A stretch of DNA of 64,000 nucleotides from Clostridiaceae bacterium BL-3 (GCA_902809985.1 CADDXC010000001.1:868001-932000); one strand, 5' to 3'; shown: positions 17,437-27,048, numbered from the stretch's first letter. Notes: generated by a model from the letters alone, not told the origin. Numbers and translations: made by a program.

Positions 17437-18375
17437 ATGGAAAGACTCACTGAAAACAAAATAATTCTTGTAAAGAGAAAGACCCGCTTTGAAGAACTTA
17501 TTGCTAGATACAATACTGCTGCACAGGCGAAATTTTATATTGAACATCTTGGAGGTGATTTTTCAGACTATGTAGAGGAAGACAGGCTGTATAAAAAAGC
17601 ACTGATTTCTGCCCAGAATCAGCTGGAGCTTCTGGGCAGGCTGCAAATTGTGGACAGGGACTATGTGCCTAATTTCATATTTGGTGACGATGATGTGGTA
17701 GTGGCAGTAGGGCAGGATGGCCTTGTGGCAAATACCTTGAAATATCTTTCAAAGCAGCAGCTCATTGCTGTAAATCCTGATCCTTATAGGTGGGAGGGTG
17801 TGCTGCTGCCCTTTAAGGTGGAGGATCTGAAACTGGTTGTTCCGGAGGTATTCAATTCAAAGAGAAGGATTAAGGAGGTATCCATGGCAAGGGCGTCTTT
17901 AAATGACGGACAGGTGCTCTATGCTGTTAATGATCTTTTCATCGGGCAGAAAACCCATGTGTCCTCCAGATATCATATTCAGCTGGGAGATCAGCATGAA
18001 TATCAATCCTCCAGCGGAGTTATCGTATCCACGGGACTTGGATCAACTGGCTGGCTAAAAAGCATACTTACCGGTGCCATGAATATTGCAAAACAGGTAT
18101 CCAATGGAAGAGAACAGCTGCAGCAGCAAAAAAAGGTTGATTGGAATATTGATTATTTGTATTTTTCCGTACGTGAACCTTTTCCCAGCAGGATTTCAAA
18201 AGCAGATATGGTTTTTGGAAGGATAACGAAAAAGTGTCCACTGAAGATATCCTCCCAGATGCCTGAAAACGGAGTTATATTCAGTGACGGTATTGAAAGC
18301 GACTATATCCAGTTTAATTCCGGCATAGAAGCGACGATTACGGTTGCCGAAAAGAAGGGTCATCTGGTTGTATAA
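17437..18375 (+). CDS. NAD-kinase-like protein
   Basis: The middle of this roughly 312-residue protein has the NAD-kinase fold signatures: a GQDGLVANTLKYL loop replacing the usual GGDGT-type motif, and later SSSGVIVSTGLGSTGWLKS matching the TPTGSTAY-type block. An N-terminal extension of about 80 residues is helical. Divergence of the catalytic GGDG motif (here GQDG) leaves activity in doubt. ATG 17437 is preferred to TTG 17431 because AAGGGGAG then has normal spacing. The gene slightly trails the SPFH stop and is clearly co-transcribed. Confidence 0.7.
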   Translation: MERLTENKIILVKRKTRFEELIARYNTAAQAKFYIEHLGGDFSDYVEEDRLYKKALISAQNQLELLGRLQIVDRDYVPNFIFGDDDVVVAVGQDGLVANTLKYLSKQQLIAVNPDPYRWEGVLLPFKVEDLKLVVPEVFNSKRRIKEVSMARASLNDGQVLYAVNDLFIGQKTHVSSRYHIQLGDQHEYQSSSGVIVSTGLGSTGWLKSILTGAMNIAKQVSNGREQLQQQKKVDWNIDYLYFSVREPFPSRISKADMVFGRITKKCPLKISSQMPENGVIFSDGIESDYIQFNSGIEATITVAEKKGHLVV

Positions 18376-18489
18376 ATACCTACTAATTATATGAAACAAG
18401 CTGGTATTATTATATGTTACTTCAAATATATATTATGAAAGCATAAGGGTCTTCTACGATAGGATAAAAATTATGAGAGCTTTTTATTA

Positions 18490-18558
18490 TTGACTGTTTG
18501 AGATATGAAGAGTATTATTATTTCTATAGATTGATAATGAGAATTATTATCAATCTAT
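18490..18558 (+). promoter_or_regulatory. Promoter with strong Fur box
   Basis: TTGACT (18490-18495), 17 bases and TATTAT (18513-18518) form a promoter. Over the start region lies a 13-bp inverted repeat (ATAGATTGATAAT...ATTATCAATCTAT, 18526-18558). Its core GATAATGAGAATTATTATC (18533-18551) matches the 19-base Fur consensus at 17 positions. Iron-dependent repression of the AraC/ABC region is the natural reading. Confidence 0.75.
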
Positions 18559-18569
18559 GTATATATTTT

Positions 18570-18906
18570 ATCCGAACGCTATCATTGTTAATACTTCCAA
18601 CTTCTCAAAGTGGAAGATAAGCACTGCTATGCGCCTGGATAAGGTGATCCTTAGGTTCGCAGTAATTTGCTTATGAGAAAAATCTTTTTCAAGAACCTTA
18701 GAAGAGCCAATCCAGTGGCGTAACAGTACTTAACCTATCAGTTGTAAACTGGGAGGTTTAGAACTGGCAGCCATTGGATAAGTTCTGCCCCTAAAGGATA
18801 ACGTATTCTAAGTGCTGAAGACACTAAGAATACTGTTAATAAGGTTCAGGTGGAGAAAAGTATTCCTTATAAGCAAACTCAATCTGAACCTAAGAATCAC
18901 TTGATA
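18570..18906 (+). repeat. Dispersed modular hairpin repeat, long copy
   Basis: The element begins ATCCGAACGCTA and ends CTGAACCTAAGAATCACTTGATA; the same two ends bound the 198-base element at 40258-40455. It includes the 51-base hairpin module also at 13881-13931, and a terminal hairpin AGGTTCAG...CTGAACCT. It sits between the Fur-boxed promoter and the AraC start, so it may be an insertion or a long structured leader. Confidence 0.7.
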
Positions 18907-18920
18907 TGTGAGGTGGTATT

Positions 18921-19880
18921 GTGTATGTAACAGATAGAGATAAGCAATTATATGGAAGTCAGGTATGTGTGATCAAAAAAGATAAAGACTGTGCAATTTA
19001 TAAAATTGACAATTCTACAGGCAGTGTCGTTATGACGAGTTATTCGGTATTTCCCGGTATTGAGCTGATTTATAATGACGTTCATGCACAATTTGTAAGC
19101 GTTGATGTAGAACCTCCAAAAAATATTTTGGAAATCAATCACTGCAGGGAAGGGATAATTGAGTGTGAAAGCAGAAAAGGAGAGTATTTGTATCTTTCTA
19201 GAGGCAGTCTTGCAATAAATCGAAAATTCAGTGTAAATAAAAGCTCTTATTTTCCATTGAGTCACTTTCATGGAATTACCGTTGCTCTGGATTTTGATAA
19301 AGTACCCGAGTGTTTGTCCTGTATTTTAGATGAAGTTTCAGTTGATCTGTCAAAATTGAAGAGTAAATTTTTCGGAAATAATGAAAATTTTTTAATAATA
19401 AGAGAAAATCAAAGTATACACCATATTTTTTCTGAATTGTATTCAGTGTCTGAGAAGATAAGAAAAGGATATTACAAAGTGAAGGTTTTAGAAATTCTCC
19501 TTTTCTTAAGCAGTTTGGAGGAGGAAGAATTGAAGCAGAGCAAACGGTACTACCCCAAAAAGCAGGTGGATACAGTGAAGAAGATAAAAAAATATTTAAC
19601 AGTGGATCTTTCTGAAAAAGTTACTTTGGATGAACTGTCATCACAATTCAAAATTCCACTTACCACCATGAAACTTGTATTTAAAGAAATGTATGGAGAC
19701 AGTATATATTCTTTTATAAGGACATATAAAATGCAGAAGGCAGTGGAACTTTTGAAAAACACCGGCAGGGAGATCAATGATATTGCAGTATGCCTTGGAT
19801 ATAACAATGCCAGCAAATTTTCAAAGGCATTTAAAGAGGTGATTGGGATAAATCCCAGCATATATCGAAAAAATGTCTAA
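18921..19880 (+). CDS. AraC-family transcriptional regulator (YbtA/PchR-like context)
   Basis: This 319-residue regulator has an N-terminal sensor region and a C-terminal double helix-turn-helix (about 218-317), ending with the AraC signature INDIAVCLGYNNASKFSKAFKEVIG. The GTG start follows GAGGTGG. A Fur box upstream and siderophore-type ABC genes downstream resemble ybtA/ybtPQ-type loci, where the AraC protein activates uptake genes when a siderophore is present. Ligand and targets are inferred. Confidence 0.82.
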   Translation: MYVTDRDKQLYGSQVCVIKKDKDCAIYKIDNSTGSVVMTSYSVFPGIELIYNDVHAQFVSVDVEPPKNILEINHCREGIIECESRKGEYLYLSRGSLAINRKFSVNKSSYFPLSHFHGITVALDFDKVPECLSCILDEVSVDLSKLKSKFFGNNENFLIIRENQSIHHIFSELYSVSEKIRKGYYKVKVLEILLFLSSLEEEELKQSKRYYPKKQVDTVKKIKKYLTVDLSEKVTLDELSSQFKIPLTTMKLVFKEMYGDSIYSFIRTYKMQKAVELLKNTGREINDIAVCLGYNNASKFSKAFKEVIGINPSIYRKNV

Positions 19881-20085
19881 ATGGAGCATCGGGGTCTGAA
19901 TAGAGTAGAAGGTGAAGACATAATAAATTAGAATAAATTGTGTAACAGGGAATGTACTTCAAGAATTGCAGGAAAGCAATTTGGTAATATGTCAAGAACA
20001 AAATGAAAAGAAAATGAAATGTTTTTAATCAAAAATGGTAACTTTAACAAGCATATGTCAAAATAAAAACATATGTTCGCAAGAG

Positions 20086-21369
20086 CTATATAAGTTTATC
20101 TACCCTATTTGAAGAGTAGAGTTGATTTTTAGCCAGCAATCCAAAAATCAAACGAATTAATTTACGGGATGTTAATGCGAGTGCTCGTTTATGCTGATGT
20201 GTACTCACTTCAGCAAATTTCTTCTGATAAAACTTTTCGTACTCAGGAATGTGTCTTATAACACTTCCAGCAGCTTCTATCAGATAATAGCGCAAATAAT
20301 GGTTGCCTGCTTTGTTCATTGGTGTATTTTCAGCTTTGAAATCACCTGATTGATTTTCTTTCCACACGATGCCGGCGTATTTAGCGATAGCATCATTTTT
20401 AGGGAATGCATGTACGCTGCCTAATTCAGCAAGAATACCACTGGAGTATACAGGTCCAAAGCCAGGGATTGACATCAATATCTGGTATTCCACAGGATTC
20501 ATGCCATTAACTGTTTTTTCAATAGCCTTGTTAATAGCTTTGAGCTCTTTTTCAAAAGCCTGAATGCAGTTAAAAGAACAGGCAATAGAGGTTGTTAAAG
20601 GCTCATATAAGCATTTATCAAGGCGGTATGAATTACGTGCAGCTTGCTGAAGAACTTCTACAGTCATTTTAGGATCAGAAATTCTTTTTCGACTTTTCCT
20701 ATTGACGAAGTCAACAAGATATTCAACTGAAGCATTTGCAATATCTTCGGAAGATAAAAACTCCGTTAGTATAGAAGAAGCTGTAGCTCCGTATTTATCA
20801 GAAAAGGGATGTTCTTCTCCCTGCAGCAAAGCAAATTCACTAAATTTAAGAAATACATTGGATAACATGTAAGTCTTTTCCCTGGTTAAGCATTCAACTA
20901 TATGAAGCCTGTGTCTTGTAAGCCTTTGAAGGGCAAGATATTGAGAACCACGCCAGGGTTCGGTATGAATTCTGCCGACTCTTGCAAAGTCAGCAATGAC
21001 GAAGGAATCAATACCATCATTTTTATCAAGAGAGTTAAAGGAGTCTTTATAATTAGCGACTTCTTTAGGATTCAAACAATAGACATAGGGTTTATAAGGC
21101 ATAAGCCTTTCGCTTGCAGATAGGAAGTTTGCAATATGTACACCATAAAACGAAGTGGATTCCAAGCCAATTATGACAGTTCTAAAGGTACTATTGCTAA
21201 GTATATCAACAAGCATAGCTTCTAATTGATCTGCACCAGATTGCGTGTTGGGAACAGGTTTCATTTTGATTGAAAATTCCTGTTCAAAATTAATTGCAGA
21301 GACAACATTTTGCCTCGCACCAATATCAATACCAACAAATAGAGTTGATAAGTAATCTACTTTCTTCAT
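20086..21369 (-). mobile_element. IS110-family transposase
   Basis: The 427-residue protein has the IS110 plan: an N-terminal DEDD RuvC-like nuclease (GIDIGA, GLESTSFYG, KNDGIDSFVIADFAR) and a C-terminal Tnp20 domain (SIPGFGPVYSSGILAELG, NKAGNHYLRYYLIEAA). AAAGGTGGTG precedes the ATG. It lies between the AraC gene and the ABC exporter genes in opposite orientation and appears full length. IS110 elements lack clear inverted repeats, so exact ends cannot be set by eye. Confidence 0.9.
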
Positions 21370-21640
21370 GAAATCACCACCTTTCGAGAGTAATGAAGAA
21401 CTTAGAAAGGAATTATCCTAATCCAGAGCACTGACTGCATCCTCGCGTAATCAGCATTCATCCAGGCGAAATACCTTGCTGGCGGCTACGGATGGAGATG
21501 CAACATTTGTGTAAGCAGAATTTGATACTCTGGTCAGGCTGCACGCTTTCTAGGCAATAACAATAAGTTTTGCAGGAGAATTACAGCAGTAACCTTTGCT
21601 AAAGTTCTATTAGAACTATTTTAGCATTAGGAAATTCCTT
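21370..21640 (-). ncRNA. Candidate IS110 bridge-RNA region (left end)
   Basis: About 270 bases upstream of the transposase start hold no gene but are G+C-richer than the flanks, with several inverted segments (for example AGTTCT-ATT-AGAACT near 21604-21617). In IS110 elements the 5' non-coding end encodes the bridge RNA that specifies target and donor. Placement is by family knowledge; the guide loops were not identified. Confidence 0.4.
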
Positions 21641-21649
21641 TATAAATAG

Positions 21650-21763
21650 TTAAATGAAATCTGTATAGAATGGGAAGCAGAACAGACAGCAATTATGGAA
21701 TTGGGAGAATCCCCACAGAAAAGCACAGATGCTTTCTCATCTATACTAAAATATAAAAAATAA
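21650..21763 (+). pseudogene. C-terminal gene fragment beside the IS110 element
   Basis: An open frame without a start codon reads LNEICIEWEAEQTAIMELGE... and ends KYKK-stop 58 bases before the ABC gene. It looks like the tail of a protein whose 5' part was lost, possibly at the IS insertion. The family is unknown. Confidence 0.3.
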
Positions 21764-21821
21764 ATGAGTTTATAGCAGTCATTTAACTGACTATAAACTT
21801 ATTATACGAGGAGAATTTAAA

Positions 21822-23603
21822 ATGGAGAAAAGATCTATTATGTCAGCTCTATTTGAATATGCAGGGAAATTCAGATACCTGACAATGGCCTCCTGGGTAT
21901 TGTCTGCAGCAAGTGCACTTGTGGCGCTGATACCATTTATATATATATGGAGGATTATCAGGGAGGTTCTGAAAGCTACCCCGGGTTTTACTTATTCCAA
22001 CAACCTGGTGCAGTACGGCTGGATGGCTGTAATTTTTTCTGCTCTGTCCATACTTATTTATATAGCTGCTTTACTATGCTCCCATATTGCCGCATTTCGG
22101 GTTCAGGCAAATATAAGATCGAAGGCCATGCGCCATATCAGTACACTGCCTTTAGGATTTATGGATGATATTGGAAGCGGAAAGATAAGGAGAATTGTAA
22201 ATGAGTCCAGTGCAGCTACGGAAACTTATCTGGCCCACCAATTGCCTGATCGTGCAGGTGCCATGGCTGCACCTGTTGGTCTTCTCGCAATGCTTTTAGT
22301 ATTTGACTGGCGGCTTGGTATTCTGAGCTTGATACCAGTTGTAATTGCTTTTGGAATTATGTCTGTAATGACTGGAAGCAGAATGAAGCAAAAAATGAAG
22401 GAATATCAGAATTCCTTGGAGCAAATGTCAAATGAGGCGGTTGAATACGTTAGGGGGATATCGGTATTAAAAACATTTGGACAATCTGTTTTTTCCTTTA
22501 AGCGATTTAAGGCATCAATTGATAATTATCAGAAATGGGTAATTTCCTATACAAAAGATTTGCGTCTGCCCATGATGTTTTACACCACAGCTATTAATGC
22601 TGTTTTTGCAGTGCTGATATCGGCGGCCTTATTTTTTACATCGGATGGGGTCACGGGAGAGTTCCTGTTGAATCTGCTGTTCTATATAATCATCACACCT
22701 GTTATAACAGTTACTTTGAATAAGATTATGTACTCCAGTGAAAATATTATGATTGTTCAGGATGCAATGGAGAGAATTGGCAGCATAATGAAGATGGAAC
22801 CATTGCATGACAGTGAAGAACATGAACATCCGCAGGACAATTCGGTTGCGTTTTATGACGTGTCATTTCGTTATAAAGGTGCAGAGGAAAATGCACTGAA
22901 CCATGTTTCACTCCACATTGCCTCCGGGCAGCATGTGGCTTTTGTAGGTCCCTCCGGCGGCGGAAAAACAACCCTGGCAAGTTTAATACCGCGTTTCTGG
23001 GATGTTGACAGCGGCAGGATTACTATAGGCGGGGTGAATGTAAAAAATATATCCAAAGAAGAATTGATGGATAATGTTTCTTTTGTTTTTCAAAACAGCA
23101 AACTTTTAAAAATGTCAATTTTTGAAAATGTCCGTCTTTCCAGGCCGGATGCAACACGAGTGGAAGTGCTTAAGGCCTTGAAGGATGCCAGGTGTGACGA
23201 TATTATAGGAAAACTTTCAGATGGAATAGACACCATAATTGGAACAAATGGAAATTATCTTTCAGGTGGAGAAGAGCAGCGTATTTCCATTGCAAGGGCA
23301 ATGCTTAAAAATGCACCAATTCTTATACTTGATGAGGCAACAGCATTTGCCGATCCCGACAATGAATCCAAGGTTCAAGCTGCCTTTTCTGCTTTGTCAA
23401 AGGGAAGAACGGTAATTATGATAGCACATAGGTTGTCCACAGTAATGAGGGAGGATCGCATTTATGTAATGAAAAACGGGGAAATATGTGAATCCGGAAG
23501 TCATTCTGAATTAATAGGGCAGCAAGGATTATACTCAAATATGTGGAGGGAGTATAACAGTGCTGTAAAATGGAAGGTTGGTGTGCAAAATGACATTGGC
23601 TGA
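21822..23603 (+). CDS. ABC exporter subunit 1 (YbtP/IrtA-like, membrane-ATPase fusion)
   Basis: This 593-residue half-transporter has a six-helix type IV exporter domain (about 18-300) and an ATPase with Walker A GPSGGGKTT, signature LSGGEEQR, and Walker B ILILDEATAF. ACGAGGAG precedes the ATG. It overlaps the second half-transporter, with which it should form a heterodimer. With the Fur box and AraC gene upstream it resembles YbtPQ/IrtAB, which import iron-siderophores despite an exporter fold. A drug or peptide exporter is the alternative. Confidence 0.83.
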   Translation: MEKRSIMSALFEYAGKFRYLTMASWVLSAASALVALIPFIYIWRIIREVLKATPGFTYSNNLVQYGWMAVIFSALSILIYIAALLCSHIAAFRVQANIRSKAMRHISTLPLGFMDDIGSGKIRRIVNESSAATETYLAHQLPDRAGAMAAPVGLLAMLLVFDWRLGILSLIPVVIAFGIMSVMTGSRMKQKMKEYQNSLEQMSNEAVEYVRGISVLKTFGQSVFSFKRFKASIDNYQKWVISYTKDLRLPMMFYTTAINAVFAVLISAALFFTSDGVTGEFLLNLLFYIIITPVITVTLNKIMYSSENIMIVQDAMERIGSIMKMEPLHDSEEHEHPQDNSVAFYDVSFRYKGAEENALNHVSLHIASGQHVAFVGPSGGGKTTLASLIPRFWDVDSGRITIGGVNVKNISKEELMDNVSFVFQNSKLLKMSIFENVRLSRPDATRVEVLKALKDARCDDIIGKLSDGIDTIIGTNGNYLSGGEEQRISIARAMLKNAPILILDEATAFADPDNESKVQAAFSALSKGRTVIMIAHRLSTVMREDRIYVMKNGEICESGSHSELIGQQGLYSNMWREYNSAVKWKVGVQNDIG

Positions 23604-25326
23604 AAGACTGCGGCATAAATATGCCCTTTCTGAAAAAGGCGCAGAAGATATGATAAAAGCATTTGCTGCATGTACATTATCAAATATTGTACTTATACTG
23701 CCTGTAGGTCTTCTTTATTATCTGGTTTATGATTTGATGGATAAAAATATTGGTGATGGTCATATTTCACTTTATGTATTTGGAATTGCAGTGTGTCTTG
23801 TACTTATATTTGCAGCAACGTATTTTCAATATAATTCAACATTTTTTGCAACATATCTGGAGAGTGGTGTCAGGAGAATATCACTTGCTGAGAAATTGCG
23901 GAAGCTTCCACTTTCTTTCTTCGGGAAGAAGGATTTATCGGATTTGACAAGTACCATTATGGCAGATTGTTCCACATTGGAAACAGCATCATCTCACTGG
24001 ATACCGGAACTTGCCGGTTCCATTATTTCAACTTTTATCATTGCACTGAGCTTGTTTTTCTTTGACTGGCGTATGGCCATTGCAGCACTGTGGGTGCTTC
24101 CTGTTTCCTTTATAATTGTCCTTTTTTCATCAAGAGTACAGCACAGTTTGGGAAAAAAACAGATGAAGGTAAAGATGGATTGCGCAGATGGAATTCAGGA
24201 ATGCCTGGAATCTTTGAGGGATCTTAAGGCAAACAATGCGGAAAGGGCATATATGAATGAGCTCGATATAAAAATTAAAGCTGTTGAGAAGCGTGCAATT
24301 ATTACAGAACTTGGAACTGCTGTTTTTGTTGTAGCTGCACAGATGGTTCTAAAACTTGGAATTGCCACAGTTGCATTGGTTGGTGGAATACTTCTTGTAG
24401 ATGGAAGCCTGGATGTTTTGACCTTCTTTATGTTTTTGCTTTTGGTATCAAGATTATACGATCCTCTGCAGATGTCACTGCAGAATCTGGCAGCAATTAT
24501 TTCCGCCGATATCCAGTGCCAGCGTATGGATGAAATTCTTGGACATGAAATACAGACGGGATCGAAAGAACTTACAAATAAAGGTTGTGATATCGTATTT
24601 GATCATGTTGCATTTGCCTATAATGGCAGTGAAATTGTATTGAAAGATGTATCATTCACTACCAGACAGGGGGAAGTTACTGCACTGATTGGCCCCTCCG
24701 GAGGTGGAAAAACCACTGTATCAAGATTGGCTCTGCGATTCTGGGATGTCAGCAGAGGGAAAATTACTGTGGGCGGTATGGACATTTCAAAAATCGATCC
24801 CGAAACTCTCATGTCTCTATATGCTGTTGTTTTTCAGGATGTCACACTATTTAATAATTCTATTATGGAGAATATCCGTATTGGCCGAAAAGATGCCTCG
24901 GATGAAGAAGTCATACAGGCCGCAAGGCTGGCTCATTGCAGTGAGTTTGTGGAGAAACTGCCGCAGGGGTGGAATACTGTAATTGGTGAGAATGGTTCTG
25001 AGCTTTCCGGCGGTGAGCGTCAGAGGATATCTATTGCCAGGGCATTTTTGAAGGATGCACCTATTATACTGCTGGATGAAGCCACAGCTTCACTGGATGT
25101 TGAAAATGAAACTATGATACAGGAATCATTATCCAGGCTTATTAAAAACAAAACGGTACTTGTCATTGCGCATAGAATGAGAGCGGTAGCAGGTGTTGAC
25201 AAAATTGTAGTATTGGAAAATGGCATTGTAGCTGAACAGGGTGCGCCAGGAGAGCTGGCCGGAAAAGATGGGATATACAGGCATATGGCTAAGATACAGA
25301 TGGAGGCTGCTTCATGGAAATTATAA
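23590..25326 (+). CDS. ABC exporter subunit 2 (YbtQ/IrtB-like)
   Basis: The 578-residue partner has six membrane helices in residues 25-305 and an ATPase with GPSGGGKTT, VFQDVTLFN, LSGGERQR and ILLDEATASLD. ATG 23590 is preferred over TTG 23578 because of spacing to GGAAGG. It overlaps subunit 1 by 14 bases, so the two are coupled. Both signature sequences look intact, so both ATP sites may be active. Confidence 0.83.
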   Translation: MTLAERLRHKYALSEKGAEDMIKAFAACTLSNIVLILPVGLLYYLVYDLMDKNIGDGHISLYVFGIAVCLVLIFAATYFQYNSTFFATYLESGVRRISLAEKLRKLPLSFFGKKDLSDLTSTIMADCSTLETASSHWIPELAGSIISTFIIALSLFFFDWRMAIAALWVLPVSFIIVLFSSRVQHSLGKKQMKVKMDCADGIQECLESLRDLKANNAERAYMNELDIKIKAVEKRAIITELGTAVFVVAAQMVLKLGIATVALVGGILLVDGSLDVLTFFMFLLLVSRLYDPLQMSLQNLAAIISADIQCQRMDEILGHEIQTGSKELTNKGCDIVFDHVAFAYNGSEIVLKDVSFTTRQGEVTALIGPSGGGKTTVSRLALRFWDVSRGKITVGGMDISKIDPETLMSLYAVVFQDVTLFNNSIMENIRIGRKDASDEEVIQAARLAHCSEFVEKLPQGWNTVIGENGSELSGGERQRISIARAFLKDAPIILLDEATASLDVENETMIQESLSRLIKNKTVLVIAHRMRAVAGVDKIVVLENGIVAEQGAPGELAGKDGIYRHMAKIQMEAASWKL

Positions 25327-25449
25327 TGGTATATAATTTTGTTTTTTTGTATTTTACCTGCTCATTTGATTTTTGTATGTCATCTATTTCTATAATTGGG
25401 TATATGGAAATGATAAAATCCGGAAAAATTTATTTTTATATCTAAAGAA

Positions 25450-25496
25450 CTAAAAAGCTTTAATTGCTGTTTTGCCAGTGATTAAGGCTTTTTAAT
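25450..25496 (+). terminator. Terminator of the ABC exporter operon
   Basis: AAAAAGCTTTAAT pairs with ATTAAGGCTTTTT around a loop of about 16 bases, and the 3' arm ends in a T-run. It follows the second ABC gene by about 120 bases. Confidence 0.6.
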
Positions 25497-25529
25497 ATCT
25501 TTAATATATGTAAAAAAAGCTATTCAAAG

Positions 25530-25636
25530 GTACAGGATATTGTATAAAATGATATAATCTACCTATAGCACTTAAATGTGTAGTAAAAAATATTTGAACA
25601 ATATGTAGACAAATAGTAATTGTAATAAATAAAGGG
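25530..25636 (+). promoter_or_regulatory. Repeated promoter/leader block (copy 2)
   Basis: TACAGGATATTGTATAAAATGA-TATAAT (-10 at 25553-25558) then CTACCTATAGCACTTAAATG and GTAGTAAAAA recur almost base for base at 34790-34892. Both copies lead into GNAT genes. Confidence 0.65.
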
Positions 25637-25646
25637 GTTAATAAAT

Positions 25647-26129
25647 ATGAATATAAGACTTGCAACCATTGAAGATCTACAAGCCATTACTGCTGTTGAG
25701 TCAATATGCTTCCCGGCAGCGGAAGCTGCTTCAGAAAGCGATTTTAAAAAGAGATTAATTGTGTATCCTAATCATTTTTGGCTTTTGGAGGATGATGGAA
25801 GACTAGTTGGCTTTGTAAATGGAATGGTGACAAATGAATCAAAATTATGCGATGAGATGTTTGAAGATGCCAGTTTACATGATGAAAATGGTCAGTGGCA
25901 GATGATTTTTGGTGTAAATACTATCCCCGAGTATCGCAGACAAGGTTGTGCAGAAAAAATAATCGATAAGATTATTGCCGATGCCAGGACGCAAGGACGT
26001 AAGGGGTTAGTGCTTACCTGCAAAGAAAAACTGCTGCACTACTATGCAAAATTTGGTTTTAAAAATGAAGGGATTTCAGAATCAACACATGGCGGAGCAG
26101 TTTGGTATGATATGCGTTTGACTTTTTAA
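25647..26129 (+). CDS. GNAT N-acetyltransferase
   Basis: The 160-residue protein is a single GNAT domain: start IRLATIEDLQAITAVE, acetyl-CoA loop IPEYRRQGCAEKII (about 92-105) and a final YAKFGFKNEG segment. It has the FPxxEAA motif near the N-terminus seen in arylalkylamine-type acetyltransferases. AAAGGGG precedes the ATG. The substrate is unknown. Confidence 0.85.
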   Translation: MNIRLATIEDLQAITAVESICFPAAEAASESDFKKRLIVYPNHFWLLEDDGRLVGFVNGMVTNESKLCDEMFEDASLHDENGQWQMIFGVNTIPEYRRQGCAEKIIDKIIADARTQGRKGLVLTCKEKLLHYYAKFGFKNEGISESTHGGAVWYDMRLTF

Positions 26130-26139
26130 GTTGATAAAT

Positions 26140-26184
26140 TTCTAATTTAAAGCCTAGCATTTATAAAATAGTAATTTGTAATGG
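26140..26184 (+). repeat. Intergenic linker repeat
   Basis: The segment TAATTTAAAG...TTATAAAATAGTAATTTG with a GGAG ribosome site is matched at 27062, 27966, 28633 and 34848. The shared pattern is an AATTTAA-GTTG-like start, then TATTATA-ATAGTAATTTG, then a ribosome site. Confidence 0.5.
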
Positions 26185-26193
26185 AGGTATTTT

Positions 26194-27048
26194 ATGATAG
26201 GCTATTACTATTGCTCTTTGAGCACGTTTTTGAACATTTTAAAAAGTAAACAAATTTATCTTTCAGATCCATTGAAAATGAATGATAATTTAGAAATAAA
26301 GTGGTATCTGGATAGACTGAACGATGAGAAAAGCAATGAGAATGATTTTGAATCAGTTTTCAATATGATGAAAATGCGCTCAAATATAGATTTCACTTTT
26401 GAGGAATTAGTAAAGTGTCTAAATTCTAAGGGACAGATGAGCATATATATTTGTTGCTTTTCAAAAGAATCAGATATATTAAGTCAATGGAGAGCATATG
26501 CAGAAGGCGGAAAAGGGGTTTCTATTGGGTTTGATTTAGAAAAGCTAAAAATAGCAGACAATTTATTGATTAGAGAAATAATTTATGAAAATAATATCGT
26601 GCAAGGTGAAATAGAAAATGATGTTGAGGTTGTAGCTGATGAAATGGGGACAGTACTTAAAGAACATAAGATTACTATGAAAGAAGAACAAATAGATGTT
26701 TTTTTACATGAATTAATACCTGAGCTTGCAAAATACAAAAATCCCGCTTTTAGTGAAGAAAGAGAAATTCGTTTAATTTATTGTAATGATATGAAATTCG
26801 AAAAAATAGTTGATAGCCATGGTGCATTTCAAGAAAAATGGAAATCAATAGAATTAAAACATGATTTTAGGGTTATTGAAAGTAATAATATCACAGAGTT
26901 TGTGAAACTAGATTTTGATCCTGATTCTATAGAAGAAATATGTATAGGACCGAAATGTTTATTAAGCAAAAATGATATAAAGCATATTCTAAAGAAATTA
27001 TTAGGTGTGGAGAAAGATGTTATAGAGTCAAAATCAAGTTATAGATAG
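26194..27048 (+). CDS. DUF2971 protein
   Basis: The 284-residue protein has DUF2971 marks: YYCSLSTFLNILKSKQIYLSDPLKMND at the N-terminus, then ICCFSKESDILSQWRAYAEGGKGVSIGF (about 91-118) and later PAFSEEREIRLIY. The FS...LSQWRAYA and EREIR blocks are the conserved core. Function is unknown; related proteins often sit in phage-defence or accessory regions. GGAGGT precedes the ATG. Confidence 0.8.
   Translation: MIGYYYCSLSTFLNILKSKQIYLSDPLKMNDNLEIKWYLDRLNDEKSNENDFESVFNMMKMRSNIDFTFEELVKCLNSKGQMSIYICCFSKESDILSQWRAYAEGGKGVSIGFDLEKLKIADNLLIREIIYENNIVQGEIENDVEVVADEMGTVLKEHKITMKEEQIDVFLHELIPELAKYKNPAFSEEREIRLIYCNDMKFEKIVDSHGAFQEKWKSIELKHDFRVIESNNITEFVKLDFDPDSIEEICIGPKCLLSKNDIKHILKKLLGVEKDVIESKSSYR

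Noticed and set aside
20000..20085. Possible right end of the IS110 with inverted repeats (AAACATATG / CATATGTC)
   Set aside because: IS110 elements lack terminal inverted repeats and the match is short and A/T-rich, so no end was called.
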